A stretch of DNA of 56,321 nucleotides from a virus. The stretch's first letter is position 1. Each line of letters begins with the position of its first letter. This document shows positions 8,196 through 16,619 of the stretch, piece after piece. The DNA lies in IMG/VR virus record IMGVR_UViG_3300035682_000045, positions 1 through 56,321 of that record. One strand, 5' to 3'. The notes beneath the pieces were generated by a model, which worked only from the letters and a program-made list of their open reading frames with translations, searched no databases and had not been told where the DNA came from. The translations under genes and the position numbers were made by a program.

Positions 8196-10229
8196 ATGTC
8201 AGAAAGCGTATTTTCATTTCGTTTGTCAGAAGAGTTTGTAAATAAATATCAATTAATTCCAGCACCTTTTGGATTCTCAGATGCAGGGTCTAACTCTTTG
8301 GGAGAAATAACATTTATTCGTACATATTCTCGTGTCAAGGAAGATGGAACTAAAGAGCGCTGGCATGAAGTTTGTCGTCGTGTAATTGAGGGTATGTATT
8401 CAGTACAAAAGAATCATGCCAAAGATAATCGTCTACCATGGAATGATAACAAAGCACAAAAGTCTGCACAAGAAGCCTTTCAAAGAATGTTTGAATTAAA
8501 GTGGACACCACCAGGCCGTGGTCTTTGGGCATTTGGAACTCCCATGACAATGGAAAAGCGTAACTCCGCTTCCCTTCAAAACTGTGCAATGGTGTCAACA
8601 AGAGACATTGATCGCAATGATCCTGGTGCATTATTTGCTTGGGTGATGGATGCATTAATGCTGGGTATTGGAGTAGGGTTTGATACCCTTGGACAAGACA
8701 AGCAAATGTCTATTTATGCTCCTACTGAGCCAGCATCTATTTATGAAATTCCTGATACCCGTGAAGGATGGGTTGAGTCAGTCCGTCTTTTAATTAATTC
8801 ATTCCTTCGTCAAAATCAACCAGTACAAGAGTTTAACTATGACCTTATCCGTCCTCTAGGTGCCCCTATTAAGGGCTTTGGTGGCGTTGCAAGCGGTCCA
8901 GCACCACTTATTGATCTCCATACACGCATTCGTAATGTAATTGGTTCTAGAGCAGGAGAAGCTTTAGATAGCCGTGCTATTGTAGACATTGTTAACCTAA
9001 TTGGAACATGTGTTGTATCTGGTAATGTTCGTCGCTCTGCAACTCTTGCACTTGGTACTCCAGAAGATAATGGTTTTATTAATCTTAAGAACCCAGAAGT
9101 ATTTCCAGATCGTAACTCCTATGATCCAGAAAAGCCAGGTTGGGCATGGATGTCTAATAATTCTATTTCTGCTGAAGTTGGAACAAAGTATGAAGATTAT
9201 GTTGATTTAATTGCAGACAATGGAGAACCAGGATTTATCTGGCTTGATGTTGCAAGAGATTATGGTCGCCTTGCAGATGCACCAGACTATAAGGATTCCC
9301 GAATCATGGGATTCAATCCTTGTGCGGAGCAGCCATTAGAGTCATACGAACTTTGTACGCTTGTAGAAGTGCACCTTAATCGTCATGAGTCTAAGGAGGA
9401 CTTCCTCAAGACATTGAAGTTTGCATATCTTTATGGAAAGACTGTAACTCTTATGCCAACACATTGGCCAGTAACAAACGGTATTATGCAAAGAAACCGT
9501 CGCATTGGCACATCTTTGACAGGTATTGCTGCATTTGCAGATCAATATGGTTTACCTACAACCCGTGAGTGGATGGACGAAGGCTACAACACAATTCGTA
9601 AATATGATCACCAGTACTCAGAATGGCTATGTGTTCGTGAATCAGTTCGTGTAACAACGGTCAAGCCATCAGGATCAGTTTCCCTTCTTTCTGGTGCAAC
9701 TCCTGGAGTTCACTGGGGACCTGGCGGAGAGTTCTATCTACGTGCCATTCGCTTTGGTAACCAAGACCCAATGCTACATCTTTTCAAAGCTGCAGGGTAT
9801 AAGATTGAAGATGATCTAGTATCAGCAAATACATCAGTGGTTTACTTCCCAGTTGCATCAGGACATAGACGTGCTGAGAAGCAGGTTAGCCTATTTGAGA
9901 AGATTGGTTTGGCAGCAACTGCTCAGAAGTACTGGTCAGATAATGGTGTTTCTGTAACTCTTTCTTTTGATAAAGACACAGAAAAGCAATTTGTTGCCCC
10001 AGCTCTAAATATGTATGAGGGTCAGCTAAAGGCAGTCTCATTTCTTCCAATGGGCAATAAGACATATCCTCAACAGCCATATACAGAAATATCAAGAGAA
10101 GAATACAACGCATACGTAGGAACAATTGGTAAGATTGATTGGTCTGCTATTTATGATGGTGTAGAAAACCTTGAGGCTCAAGGTGAAGCCTACTGCTCAA
10201 CAGATGCTTGCGAACTTAAAACATATTAA
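8196..10229 (+). CDS. nrdJ: Adenosylcobalamin-dependent (class II) ribonucleoside-triphosphate reductase
   Basis: 677 residues. Reduces ribonucleotides to deoxyribonucleotides for phage DNA synthesis, using coenzyme B12 to generate the thiyl radical. All landmarks of the monomeric Lactobacillus leichmannii RTPR type are visible. These are the first active-site cysteine C130 (SLQNCAMVS), N374/C376/E378 in NPCAEQ with radical cysteine C376, and partner cysteine C387 in ELCTLVEV. The C376-C387 spacing of 11 equals that of C408-C419 in the L. leichmannii enzyme. The C-terminal redox pair C667/C672 (CSTDAC) keeps the family spacing of five. VKPSGSVSLL at ~489-498 is another conserved block. At 677 residues it is somewhat shorter than the ~739 of the prototype. 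It sits between the fibres and the portal with its own promoter and a terminator upstream. No thioredoxin or NrdR gene is nearby. Confidence 0.95.
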   Translation: MSESVFSFRLSEEFVNKYQLIPAPFGFSDAGSNSLGEITFIRTYSRVKEDGTKERWHEVCRRVIEGMYSVQKNHAKDNRLPWNDNKAQKSAQEAFQRMFELKWTPPGRGLWAFGTPMTMEKRNSASLQNCAMVSTRDIDRNDPGALFAWVMDALMLGIGVGFDTLGQDKQMSIYAPTEPASIYEIPDTREGWVESVRLLINSFLRQNQPVQEFNYDLIRPLGAPIKGFGGVASGPAPLIDLHTRIRNVIGSRAGEALDSRAIVDIVNLIGTCVVSGNVRRSATLALGTPEDNGFINLKNPEVFPDRNSYDPEKPGWAWMSNNSISAEVGTKYEDYVDLIADNGEPGFIWLDVARDYGRLADAPDYKDSRIMGFNPCAEQPLESYELCTLVEVHLNRHESKEDFLKTLKFAYLYGKTVTLMPTHWPVTNGIMQRNRRIGTSLTGIAAFADQYGLPTTREWMDEGYNTIRKYDHQYSEWLCVRESVRVTTVKPSGSVSLLSGATPGVHWGPGGEFYLRAIRFGNQDPMLHLFKAAGYKIEDDLVSANTSVVYFPVASGHRRAEKQVSLFEKIGLAATAQKYWSDNGVSVTLSFDKDTEKQFVAPALNMYEGQLKAVSFLPMGNKTYPQQPYTEISREEYNAYVGTIGKIDWSAIYDGVENLEAQGEAYCSTDACELKTY

Positions 10230-10260
10230 TGGTAGATAGTGGTTCACATTAGCATCATTA

Positions 10261-10269
10261 TGGTATACT
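10261..10269 (+). promoter_or_regulatory. Extended -10 promoter, leaderless start
   Basis: TGGTATACT with TTCACA 15 bases upstream (10243-10248). The preferred start codon ATG at 10277 lies 7 bases after the -10, which is where transcription should begin. No ribosome site fits between. Confidence 0.7.
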
Positions 10270-10276
10270 TATGGTT

Positions 10277-10687
10277 ATGAGTAAAACAAATAATCCATTA
10301 ATTAATCCAAACACTGGTTTGCCAATTGTTGGAAACGTACGTAAAAAGGTAATTGAAAAGAACTACGACTGGGGTCTTTACGTATATAAAAAGGCTAATG
10401 GGCGATGGTTTACTGACGGCAACGGAAATGTGCTCAACATTGAGTCCATGCGTAGCGATATTTCAAAAATAACTGAGCTAAAGAATGCAGCAAAATACTA
10501 TGGTGATGCAGGTGACGGAGAAGCAATCTTCGTTCCTGGACTTACACGCATTTCAGAAGAAGAGCATTCGGAGCAGCTTGACCGTATGGTTAATGGTTTG
10601 ATTCCTTCACAAAATGACTTAGGTGCTTGGAAGGCTGCAAAAGATACACTAAATACATATGGAAGAGAAGCGTACGAAAATGGCTAA
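10277..10687 (+). CDS. Hypothetical protein upstream of portal
   Basis: 136 residues if started at ATG 10277. An in-frame ATG at 10271 is only one base from the -10 element and would lie upstream of the expected transcript start. The protein is soluble and charged, with YDWGLYVYKKANGRWF and a C-terminal helix-rich part (LGAWKAAKDTLNTYGREAYE). No family is recognised. Its stop overlaps the portal start, so the two are translationally coupled and it probably has a head-assembly role. That role is inferred from position only. Confidence 0.7.
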   Translation: MSKTNNPLINPNTGLPIVGNVRKKVIEKNYDWGLYVYKKANGRWFTDGNGNVLNIESMRSDISKITELKNAAKYYGDAGDGEAIFVPGLTRISEEEHSEQLDRMVNGLIPSQNDLGAWKAAKDTLNTYGREAYENG

Positions 10688-12284
10688 TGAAGAGTATCAG
10701 TATATTTCTGCAAGTTTGAATACACAAGAACAAGCACCAAATTCTTTTAAAGAGCAAGATCCCTTTAATAAGTCTTGGGATAACCTAAAGGATTACTCTG
10801 GCCTAGATCAAAACTTTCGTCGTAGAACTGCTAGAAATATTGGAAAAGCTTTAGATGTAACTAGTCAGGCCTACATGGATTCTGCTAATACAACACCTTC
10901 AGGAGTAGATGCTGGATCTAAGGCTATCAATCCTGGAACGGTATACAGAAATGGTTACGGTCTATTTGATGTAATTACTCCTCCATATAACCTATACGAA
11001 CTTGCAAATTTTTATGATACATCATTTGCTAACCATGCTGCTATTGATGCAAAGGTTGCAAACATTGTTGGTCTTGGATATTCGTTTGAAGTAACAGATC
11101 GCACTATGCTTTCTTTTGAAGGTAAAGAACAAAGTGCTACAGATAAAGCACGCAAGCGCATTGAAAGAATGAAGCTTGAAATGCGTGACTGGTTAGAAAA
11201 TCTAAACGATGATGATTCTTTTACAAAGACAATGGAAAAAGTTTACACAGATGTTGAATCAACTGGAAACGGATATCTAGAAATAGGTCGTACCGTTAAT
11301 GGTGAAATTGGATATATTGGACACATACCTTCAACAACAGTTCGTATTCGTCGTCTACGTGATGGATACATGCAGATCATTGGACAAAAGGTAGTTTACT
11401 TTAGAAACTTTGGAGCAAAGAATCCTAACCCAGTAACAGCAGATCCACGACCAAATGAAATTATTCATATTAAGGAATATTCTCCACTCAACACTTACTA
11501 CGGCATTCCTGATATTATTGCAGCACTTCCTTCACTTATTGGTGATCAGCTTGCCTCACAATACAATATTGATTACTTTGAGAACAAGGCTGTTCCACGA
11601 TATGTTGTGACACTAAAGGGAGCTAAGCTTTCTGGAGAAGCAGAAGATAAGATGTTCCGTTTCTTGCAAACAGGTCTAAAGGCACAGTCCCACAGAACTC
11701 TTTACATCCCACTTCCTGGAGATACTGACCAGAACAAGGTTGAGTTTAAGATGGAGCCAATTGAGAACGGTATTCAAGATGGTTCATTCAAAGAGTACCG
11801 TAAGCAAAATCGTGATGATATTCTTGTTGCTCATCAGGTACCAATTTCAAAACTTGGCGGTACTGACTCAGCAGCAATCGCAGCATCAATTGCACAAGAT
11901 AGAACATTCAAGGAGCAAGTTTCACGTCCTGCACAAGGTCATTTAAACAAAGTCATTAGCAAGATCATCAAGGAAAAGACAGACATTCTTGAGCTTAGAT
12001 TCAATGAACTTACATTGACAGATGAGATTACTCAGTCACAAATTCTTGAGCGTTATGTTAAGACTCAGGTTATGATGCCAAATGAGGCTCGTGAAGCAAT
12101 TGGACTTCCTCAACATCCAGATGGAGATACTCCATTTGAAATGTCTCCAAGACAAGCAACAGATGCTAGAGCAAATGCATCTGGCAATAGAGCAAGAGAT
12201 ACTGAACGAAACAATAGTCAATCTGATGGGCCTGCAACCACAACTGGACGCAATCCACAAGGTGAAGGTAGAGCGTCTCAATAG
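10680..12284 (+). CDS. Portal protein
   Basis: 534 residues from ATG 10680, which overlaps the previous stop (TAA 10685-10687); an in-frame ATG at 10659 is a less likely start. The portal forms the dodecameric ring at the capsid vertex through which DNA is packaged. Features typical of the HK97/PBSX portal family are a central segment NEIIHIKEYSPLNTYYGIPD, a long helix with YNIDYFENKAVPRYVV, the clip/stem region, and a late region HQVPISKLGGTDSAAIAAS followed by helices ending MPNEAREAIGLPQ. The last ~50 residues are polar and probably disordered (RNNSQSDGPATTTGRNPQ). Immediately downstream are protease-scaffold and capsid genes, as expected in a head operon. Confidence 0.92.
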   Translation: MANEEYQYISASLNTQEQAPNSFKEQDPFNKSWDNLKDYSGLDQNFRRRTARNIGKALDVTSQAYMDSANTTPSGVDAGSKAINPGTVYRNGYGLFDVITPPYNLYELANFYDTSFANHAAIDAKVANIVGLGYSFEVTDRTMLSFEGKEQSATDKARKRIERMKLEMRDWLENLNDDDSFTKTMEKVYTDVESTGNGYLEIGRTVNGEIGYIGHIPSTTVRIRRLRDGYMQIIGQKVVYFRNFGAKNPNPVTADPRPNEIIHIKEYSPLNTYYGIPDIIAALPSLIGDQLASQYNIDYFENKAVPRYVVTLKGAKLSGEAEDKMFRFLQTGLKAQSHRTLYIPLPGDTDQNKVEFKMEPIENGIQDGSFKEYRKQNRDDILVAHQVPISKLGGTDSAAIAASIAQDRTFKEQVSRPAQGHLNKVISKIIKEKTDILELRFNELTLTDEITQSQILERYVKTQVMMPNEAREAIGLPQHPDGDTPFEMSPRQATDARANASGNRARDTERNNSQSDGPATTTGRNPQGEGRASQ

Positions 12285-12306
12285 TTGAGAAACATATAAA
12301 AAGGTT

Positions 12307-12315
12307 TGGTATAAT
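12307..12315 (+). promoter_or_regulatory. Extended -10 promoter for protease-scaffold, leaderless start
   Basis: TGGTATAAT with TTGAGA at 12285-12290 (19 bases upstream of the -10), which is also one arm of a small 6-bp hairpin. The ATG at 12325 is 9 bases after the -10 hexamer, leaving at most a few bases of leader and no ribosome site. Confidence 0.72.
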
Positions 12316-12324
12316 AGAATCGTC

Positions 12325-13632
12325 ATGAATATAAATAAAGCACATTGGTCAACAGACGGCGATAATGTACGTCTGTCAATGCCACTTACAAAAGTAGACA
12401 AAGAGAAGCGCATCGTTTCTGGATTTGCATCTTTGGATAACCTTGATAAGCAAGACGATATCGTCACAACAGAAGCATCTATGCAAGCATTTGCAAAGTT
12501 CCGTGGAAATATCAGAGAAATGCATCAACCATCAGCAGTAGGCAAGATGGTTTCATTTAAAGAAGAAAAGTATTTTGACCCAGAGTCAAAGAAGTTTTAT
12601 AAGGGTGTTTTTGTATCAGCGTATATCTCAAAGGGCGCACAGGATGCATGGGAAAAGGTTCTTGATGGAACCTACACTGGTTTTTCTATTGGGGGACGAA
12701 TGAACAAGTGGGATGATGCATATGATGAAAAAGCAGATAAGACAATTAGAGTTATTAAAGAATATGATTTGATTGAGTTGAGTCTTGTAGATTCCCCAGC
12801 AAATCAATTTGCAAATATTGTATCCGTTGAAAAGGTTGACGGAGTAGACACACTGACAGGTTCATCAGCTAATGTAGTTGTTGAGAATGTATTTTATGAT
12901 TCAGAGTCTGGAATAGTAACTCTATCTGCAAACGAATCAGAGGTAAGTCCAGTTACTGGCGAAGAAATGAAAAACATTGGTTTTGTTGAAAAAAATGATT
13001 CAGAAAAAGTAGAAATGATAAAGTTCTTAGTTGATAGTGCAAAAGGCATTAGAACAATTAAGATAGCAAAGGAGGATAATCCTATGACAGAAGAAACAAC
13101 AGCAGTTGTTGATGCTCTAGCAGCACCAGCAGCAGAGGTAGTTAATGAAGTTGAGGTTGCTCCAGAGGCTCCTGCAGAGGCAGTTGCAAAGTCACTAGAA
13201 GTTACAGAAGAAGTTGTAGCAGAAAAGTCAGATGCAGTTGTTGAAGAGGTTAGTGCTCCTTCTATTGAAGAAGTAACAGAGAAGGCTGACGAAGCAATCG
13301 TTGAGGTTGCAACAGCAACAGCAGAAGTTGCTAAAGCAGTTTCTGAAATCCAGAACTCTGTAACTAATGCCTTGAGCGATCTAGCAGCAACAGTAAAGGC
13401 TATGCAAGCTAATGTTGATGCAATTACAAAGTCTCTTGAATCCGTAACAGAGGAAGTTAAGGAAGTTAAGGGAAGCTTTAATGAGTTTGGAAAGACCGTA
13501 GATGCCGTAGTTGCAGATACCGCTTTCCGCAAGTCTGGCGATCTCGGCGAGATTGTACAGGAATCACCTAAAGTGATTCAGAAATCCCTATGGGGCGGAC
13601 GTTTCCTCACAAATTCCGACCTATTTAACTAA
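12325..13632 (+). CDS. Prohead protease fused to scaffolding domain
   Basis: 435 residues. Residues 1-165 match the phage prohead protease fold (XkdF/HK97 S78-like): an N-terminal strand region KEKRIVSGFASLDNLDKQDD, catalytic His candidate H67 in REMHQP, catalytic Ser candidate S121 in YTGFSIGG, and the conserved EYDLIELSLVDSPAN (147-160). From about residue 250 the protein becomes an Ala/Val/Glu-rich coiled coil, ending KSLWGGRFLTNSDLFN, like a capsid scaffold whose C-terminus contacts the shell. The protease matures the capsid by cutting scaffold and itself. A second, in-frame start for the scaffold part is present at 13084. The gene follows a promoter with almost no leader and precedes the major capsid gene. 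Confidence 0.88.
   Translation: MNINKAHWSTDGDNVRLSMPLTKVDKEKRIVSGFASLDNLDKQDDIVTTEASMQAFAKFRGNIREMHQPSAVGKMVSFKEEKYFDPESKKFYKGVFVSAYISKGAQDAWEKVLDGTYTGFSIGGRMNKWDDAYDEKADKTIRVIKEYDLIELSLVDSPANQFANIVSVEKVDGVDTLTGSSANVVVENVFYDSESGIVTLSANESEVSPVTGEEMKNIGFVEKNDSEKVEMIKFLVDSAKGIRTIKIAKEDNPMTEETTAVVDALAAPAAEVVNEVEVAPEAPAEAVAKSLEVTEEVVAEKSDAVVEEVSAPSIEEVTEKADEAIVEVATATAEVAKAVSEIQNSVTNALSDLAATVKAMQANVDAITKSLESVTEEVKEVKGSFNEFGKTVDAVVADTAFRKSGDLGEIVQESPKVIQKSLWGGRFLTNSDLFN
13068..13086 (+). promoter_or_regulatory. Internal ribosome binding site for nested scaffold gene
   Basis: AAAGGAGG (13068-13075), a near-perfect Shine-Dalgarno sequence, stands 8 bases before an in-frame ATG at 13084 inside the protease gene. 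The outer start at 12325 has no such site. Confidence 0.8.
13084..13632 (+). CDS. Nested capsid scaffolding protein (in-frame internal start)
   Basis: 182 residues, identical to residues 254-435 of the protease-scaffold protein. Evidence for separate translation is the strong Shine-Dalgarno at 13068 and the exact fit of the start to the domain boundary: the protease fold and an acidic linker lie before it, a long Ala/Val/Glu helix after. The arrangement copies lambda C/Nu3, where free scaffold is made in excess over the protease-linked form. The C-terminal basic helix VIQKSLWGGRFL is the likely capsid-binding end. Strong inference; protein evidence would be needed to confirm. Confidence 0.72.
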   Translation: MTEETTAVVDALAAPAAEVVNEVEVAPEAPAEAVAKSLEVTEEVVAEKSDAVVEEVSAPSIEEVTEKADEAIVEVATATAEVAKAVSEIQNSVTNALSDLAATVKAMQANVDAITKSLESVTEEVKEVKGSFNEFGKTVDAVVADTAFRKSGDLGEIVQESPKVIQKSLWGGRFLTNSDLFN

Positions 13633-13658
13633 AACAAAATCACTAGGAGGTGAACAAT

Positions 13659-14786
13659 ATGTCAGAAACAACAAACACAGATCTTCAAAAGTCTTTTAAT
13701 CATCCCACAGGTGATGGCGTTGCCGTATCAGGTGGAATTGGTGGTGCAGTAGCACAAGGACCCGATGGAAATCTAAGTCCAGCAGCTTCACTTGGTAATA
13801 TTGCGACAGCAAATTACGGATTAACTACTGGTCCAAACGCAGTAAACCCAACTGGTACACCAGGTGGTATTCTAGCACCAGAGCAGGCACGTCGCTTTAT
13901 TGATTATGTATGGGATGCAACTGTACTAGCTAAAGATGGACGTAGAGTTACAATGCGTGCTAACACAATGGAACTTGAGAAGGTCAACGTTGGAGAGCGT
14001 GTCATCCGTGCAGCAGCACAGGCACAACCTACATTTGAAAATGCAGGTGCAACATTCTCTAAGGTAGAACTTACAACCAAGAAGATTCGTCTTGACTGGG
14101 AAGTTTCAACAGAAGCACTAGAAGACAATATTGAAGGCGCAGCACTTGAGGATCATCTAGTTCGCTTGATGACCAATGCATTTGCAAACGATATTGAAGA
14201 CCTTGCCATTAATGGTGATGGTTCAACAGGTGACTTCCTTTCAATCATGGAAGGTTTCGTAAACCGTGTTAAGACAGATGGTGGAGCACATGAGTCAATC
14301 GTTACTGTAACAGATAACGCATGGACACCAGAAGTTATGCAGGATATCATCCTAGCAATGCCACGCAAGTACCGTGCTATCAAGAACAATCTAAAGTTCT
14401 ACGCAGGTACAGATGCATTCCAGGGAATCGTTAAGAATAACGGTACACTTGCTGATGCAGTTGCAGAAGCATTTGCAGGACAGATCGCAGGATCAACACA
14501 GGCTAATCGTCAAGCTTACCTAGATGGTGGAGCACAGACATTTGGTGGAGCACGTACAACACGTGTTCTTGGTGTTGACGTTCAGGAAGTTCCATACTAC
14601 CCAGCAGGCTATGTAGATCTTACATTCCCTTCAAACCGTGTATGGGGATTCCAGCGAGATATCACTGTAAACCGCACATACCAGCCAAAGAAGGACACAA
14701 TTGAGTACACAGTATTCGTCCGCTTTGGTCTACAATGGGAAGAGCTTGATGCAGTTGCTTACGCAGATGCTGCAGTAGAGTCATAA
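13659..14786 (+). CDS. Major capsid protein (HK97 fold)
   Basis: 375 residues from ATG 13659, chosen because AGGAGG (13645-13650) is 8 bases upstream; a GTG at 13650 lies inside that site. Forms the icosahedral shell. Features of HK97-type capsid proteins are a Gly/Ala-rich N-terminal arm (about residues 1-75), then GGILAPEQARRFIDYVWD, E-loop strands, a spine helix region ALEDHLVRLMTNAFANDIEDLAINGDG and a C-terminal P-domain with RVLGVDVQEVPYYPAG and VNRTYQPKKDTIEYTVFVRFG. The protease-scaffold gene is 26 bases upstream. A hairpin follows, as expected for an abundant transcript. Codon choice is regular and the stop is TAA. Confidence 0.93.
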   Translation: MSETTNTDLQKSFNHPTGDGVAVSGGIGGAVAQGPDGNLSPAASLGNIATANYGLTTGPNAVNPTGTPGGILAPEQARRFIDYVWDATVLAKDGRRVTMRANTMELEKVNVGERVIRAAAQAQPTFENAGATFSKVELTTKKIRLDWEVSTEALEDNIEGAALEDHLVRLMTNAFANDIEDLAINGDGSTGDFLSIMEGFVNRVKTDGGAHESIVTVTDNAWTPEVMQDIILAMPRKYRAIKNNLKFYAGTDAFQGIVKNNGTLADAVAEAFAGQIAGSTQANRQAYLDGGAQTFGGARTTRVLGVDVQEVPYYPAGYVDLTFPSNRVWGFQRDITVNRTYQPKKDTIEYTVFVRFGLQWEELDAVAYADAAVES

Positions 14787-14804
14787 TCTCAAATTAACTT
14801 GACG

Positions 14805-14834
14805 AGGGAGACAGCGTAAAAACTGTCTCCCTTA
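14805..14834 (+). terminator. Hairpin after major capsid gene
   Basis: GGGAGACAG (14806-14814) pairs with CTGTCTCCC (14823-14831), extended by A14805-T14832. The tail (TTAGTCATATT) is only moderately T-rich, so it may be a weak terminator or a 3' stability structure. Confidence 0.65.
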
Positions 14835-14843
14835 GTCATATTC

Positions 14844-14852
14844 TGATATAAT
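14844..14852 (+). promoter_or_regulatory. Extended -10 promoter for the connector genes
   Basis: TGATATAAT, 16 bases before ATG 14869, with GGAGG (14859-14863) in between. It restarts transcription after the capsid hairpin. Confidence 0.7.
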
Positions 14853-14868
14853 AGCAGTGGAGGATACA

Positions 14869-15207
14869 ATGTCATTAATAGATGAATTAAAAAGTAAAAC
14901 TGTCTTTGAACTAAAGTCATACGCAAAGAAAAATAACATTGACCTATTTGGGGTAAGTACAAAAAATGATATTTTAGAGGTAATTTTTAGCTTTGTGCCT
15001 AAAGAGTCATCAGAGCTAGTGGTTAAAAAGCAAGAGCCAAAAGAGAAGGTAGCAATTTATTCAGTTCGCAATCTTTACTGGAATGGCGTTGGTGAGTTAA
15101 CCAAGGGGTATAACATAGTCACTAAGGAGGATGCTGATAAATGGATAACAAACAAGTCTGTACGCACAGCTTCTCCAGAAGAAGTGAAGAGAGCATACGG
15201 TAAGTAA
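14869..15207 (+). CDS. Small protein with SAP/HeH-like N-terminus
   Basis: 112 residues from ATG 14869 (GGAGG 5 bases upstream; a GTG at 14857 overlaps the ribosome site). Residues 5-40 (LKSKTVFELKSYAKKNNIDLFGVSTKNDILEVI) have the helix-extension-helix pattern of SAP/HeH or Rho N-terminal domains, which bind nucleic acid. The rest (IYSVRNLYWNGVGELTKGYNIVTKEDADKWI) resembles small proteins coded right after capsid genes. Position suggests a head-tail junction or head accessory protein. Function is uncertain. Confidence 0.65.
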   Translation: MSLIDELKSKTVFELKSYAKKNNIDLFGVSTKNDILEVIFSFVPKESSELVVKKQEPKEKVAIYSVRNLYWNGVGELTKGYNIVTKEDADKWITNKSVRTASPEEVKRAYGK

Positions 15208-15210
15208 CCC

Positions 15211-16173
15211 ATGGAAGCTTTAAGATTACCACCATATCCTATTCTTGTCACGTATACCGTTGCAGAGCCAGACACGGATCATATAGTTCATATCAAGGAC
15301 AAAGACAGAAACGACATACTTGCAGAATATGAAGTAGAGTCTTCTGCAGATGCCAAGGTATCAATAGAACTTTCTGGAGATTTTACTAAGTATGACGACA
15401 GCTACTACCTGGTTATTTATCAGGATTCTGTAGATCAAGACTCAATCGTTGTTGAGGATAACCTAGAAGTAAAAAGACCTTACGTAAACCCTAACAAGCT
15501 AGGAACAACAGCATCTGAGGTTGCAGAGTATGCTCAGCATGAAAGAATTGCAAGAGCTATCATTGATTCAATTACAGGTGGTTTTTACTATAAGGTTGAG
15601 TGGCTTGATAAGACTGGACAAGGAACGGACTACCTTCCTATTTGGGACAGAACTTATAAAATTTTAAAAGCGTATGAAAACTCAGAGCTAGTATATGATG
15701 CAACTTTAGAGTCTCCTGTTCTTGGTGAATGGGTATATGAATTAACAAAAGATAAAACTGCTATTATGAAAAATACAGAAACAGCAGGATTAGTTGGAAA
15801 TAGATCTGAGCAAAAGGGTATGAACCTTCATGTTGCTCCATCAGACTCATTCAATGTTTATGACACAGACTACAGCGAAAATGCATATACATTCGCAACT
15901 GGTGCAGCCTTCCCAGAAGGATGGGATTATCTATTCTTGCTTGAAATAGGATACAAGGTTGTTCCTCACGATATTTATGAGGCAACATTAATGCTAATTG
16001 AAGATGTTAAGTGTGGCAAGGTAGATTATTACAAGCGATATGTGACATCATACAATACAGAACAGTTTAGAGTTCAGTTTGACAAGACAGTTCTAGACGG
16101 TACTGGAAATATGATCGTTGATAAGATTCTTGATAAATATAAGCAAGGTATCACAAGAATAGGTATTCTTTAA
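15211..16173 (+). CDS. Putative head-tail connector (adaptor) protein
   Basis: 320 residues. The N-terminal ~90 residues are beta-rich (LPPYPILVTYTVAEPD, then VSIELSGDFTKYDDSYYLVIY). The central part includes a helix (ASEVAEYAQHERIARAIIDSITGGFYY) like the helical core of gp15/gp6-type adaptors, followed by further beta segments. Assigned as a head-tail connector from its place between capsid and head-closure genes and from the helix that often carries such adaptors. It starts 3 bases after the previous stop and ends in a TAATG overlap with the next gene. No enzyme motif is visible. Confidence 0.6.
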   Translation: MEALRLPPYPILVTYTVAEPDTDHIVHIKDKDRNDILAEYEVESSADAKVSIELSGDFTKYDDSYYLVIYQDSVDQDSIVVEDNLEVKRPYVNPNKLGTTASEVAEYAQHERIARAIIDSITGGFYYKVEWLDKTGQGTDYLPIWDRTYKILKAYENSELVYDATLESPVLGEWVYELTKDKTAIMKNTETAGLVGNRSEQKGMNLHVAPSDSFNVYDTDYSENAYTFATGAAFPEGWDYLFLLEIGYKVVPHDIYEATLMLIEDVKCGKVDYYKRYVTSYNTEQFRVQFDKTVLDGTGNMIVDKILDKYKQGITRIGIL

Positions 16174-16619
16174 TGCAATGCGAGCCAACAGACTTTATAT
16201 ACCCAATGCTTGCAGATGTTTACTATCCAATAGTAGATCAGGGAGCATACGGTAACGTAAAGAAGCAGTGGATTCTTGATAGATCTATTGCCTGCAACTT
16301 TGCTCCTACTGGCCAATCAGCATCTGAAGATGTTAAGCCAAATGTTAATATAACTAAAGAAAATATACTATTAGGAAGAACCAAAACAGACCTTAGAGTA
16401 TCTTCATCAAACAACAGAAATTCAGTAACTAATGTAGTTGTAACAAACATAAGAACACCACAACAAGAAGACGTATACCTAGAAACTTCTGGCCCTAGAA
16501 ATGGAAGATCAACAATCTATGAAATAGCATCAACTGAAGCTATAGTTGGACCATTTGGAAATGTTGAGTATTATAAGGTAGTCTTGAGACGTTCAGAGAA
16601 TCAGGCAAGTGACCTATGA
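16173..16619 (+). CDS. Putative head closure (stopper) protein
   Basis: 148 residues, beta-rich, coupled to the previous gene by TAATG and to the next by an ATGA overlap. Contains MLADVYYPIVDQGAYGNVKKQW, which fits the small beta-barrel closure proteins that plug the portal after packaging. The assignment rests on size and gene order (adaptor, closure, neck, tail terminator). Confidence 0.55.
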   Translation: MQCEPTDFIYPMLADVYYPIVDQGAYGNVKKQWILDRSIACNFAPTGQSASEDVKPNVNITKENILLGRTKTDLRVSSSNNRNSVTNVVVTNIRTPQQEDVYLETSGPRNGRSTIYEIASTEAIVGPFGNVEYYKVVLRRSENQASDL

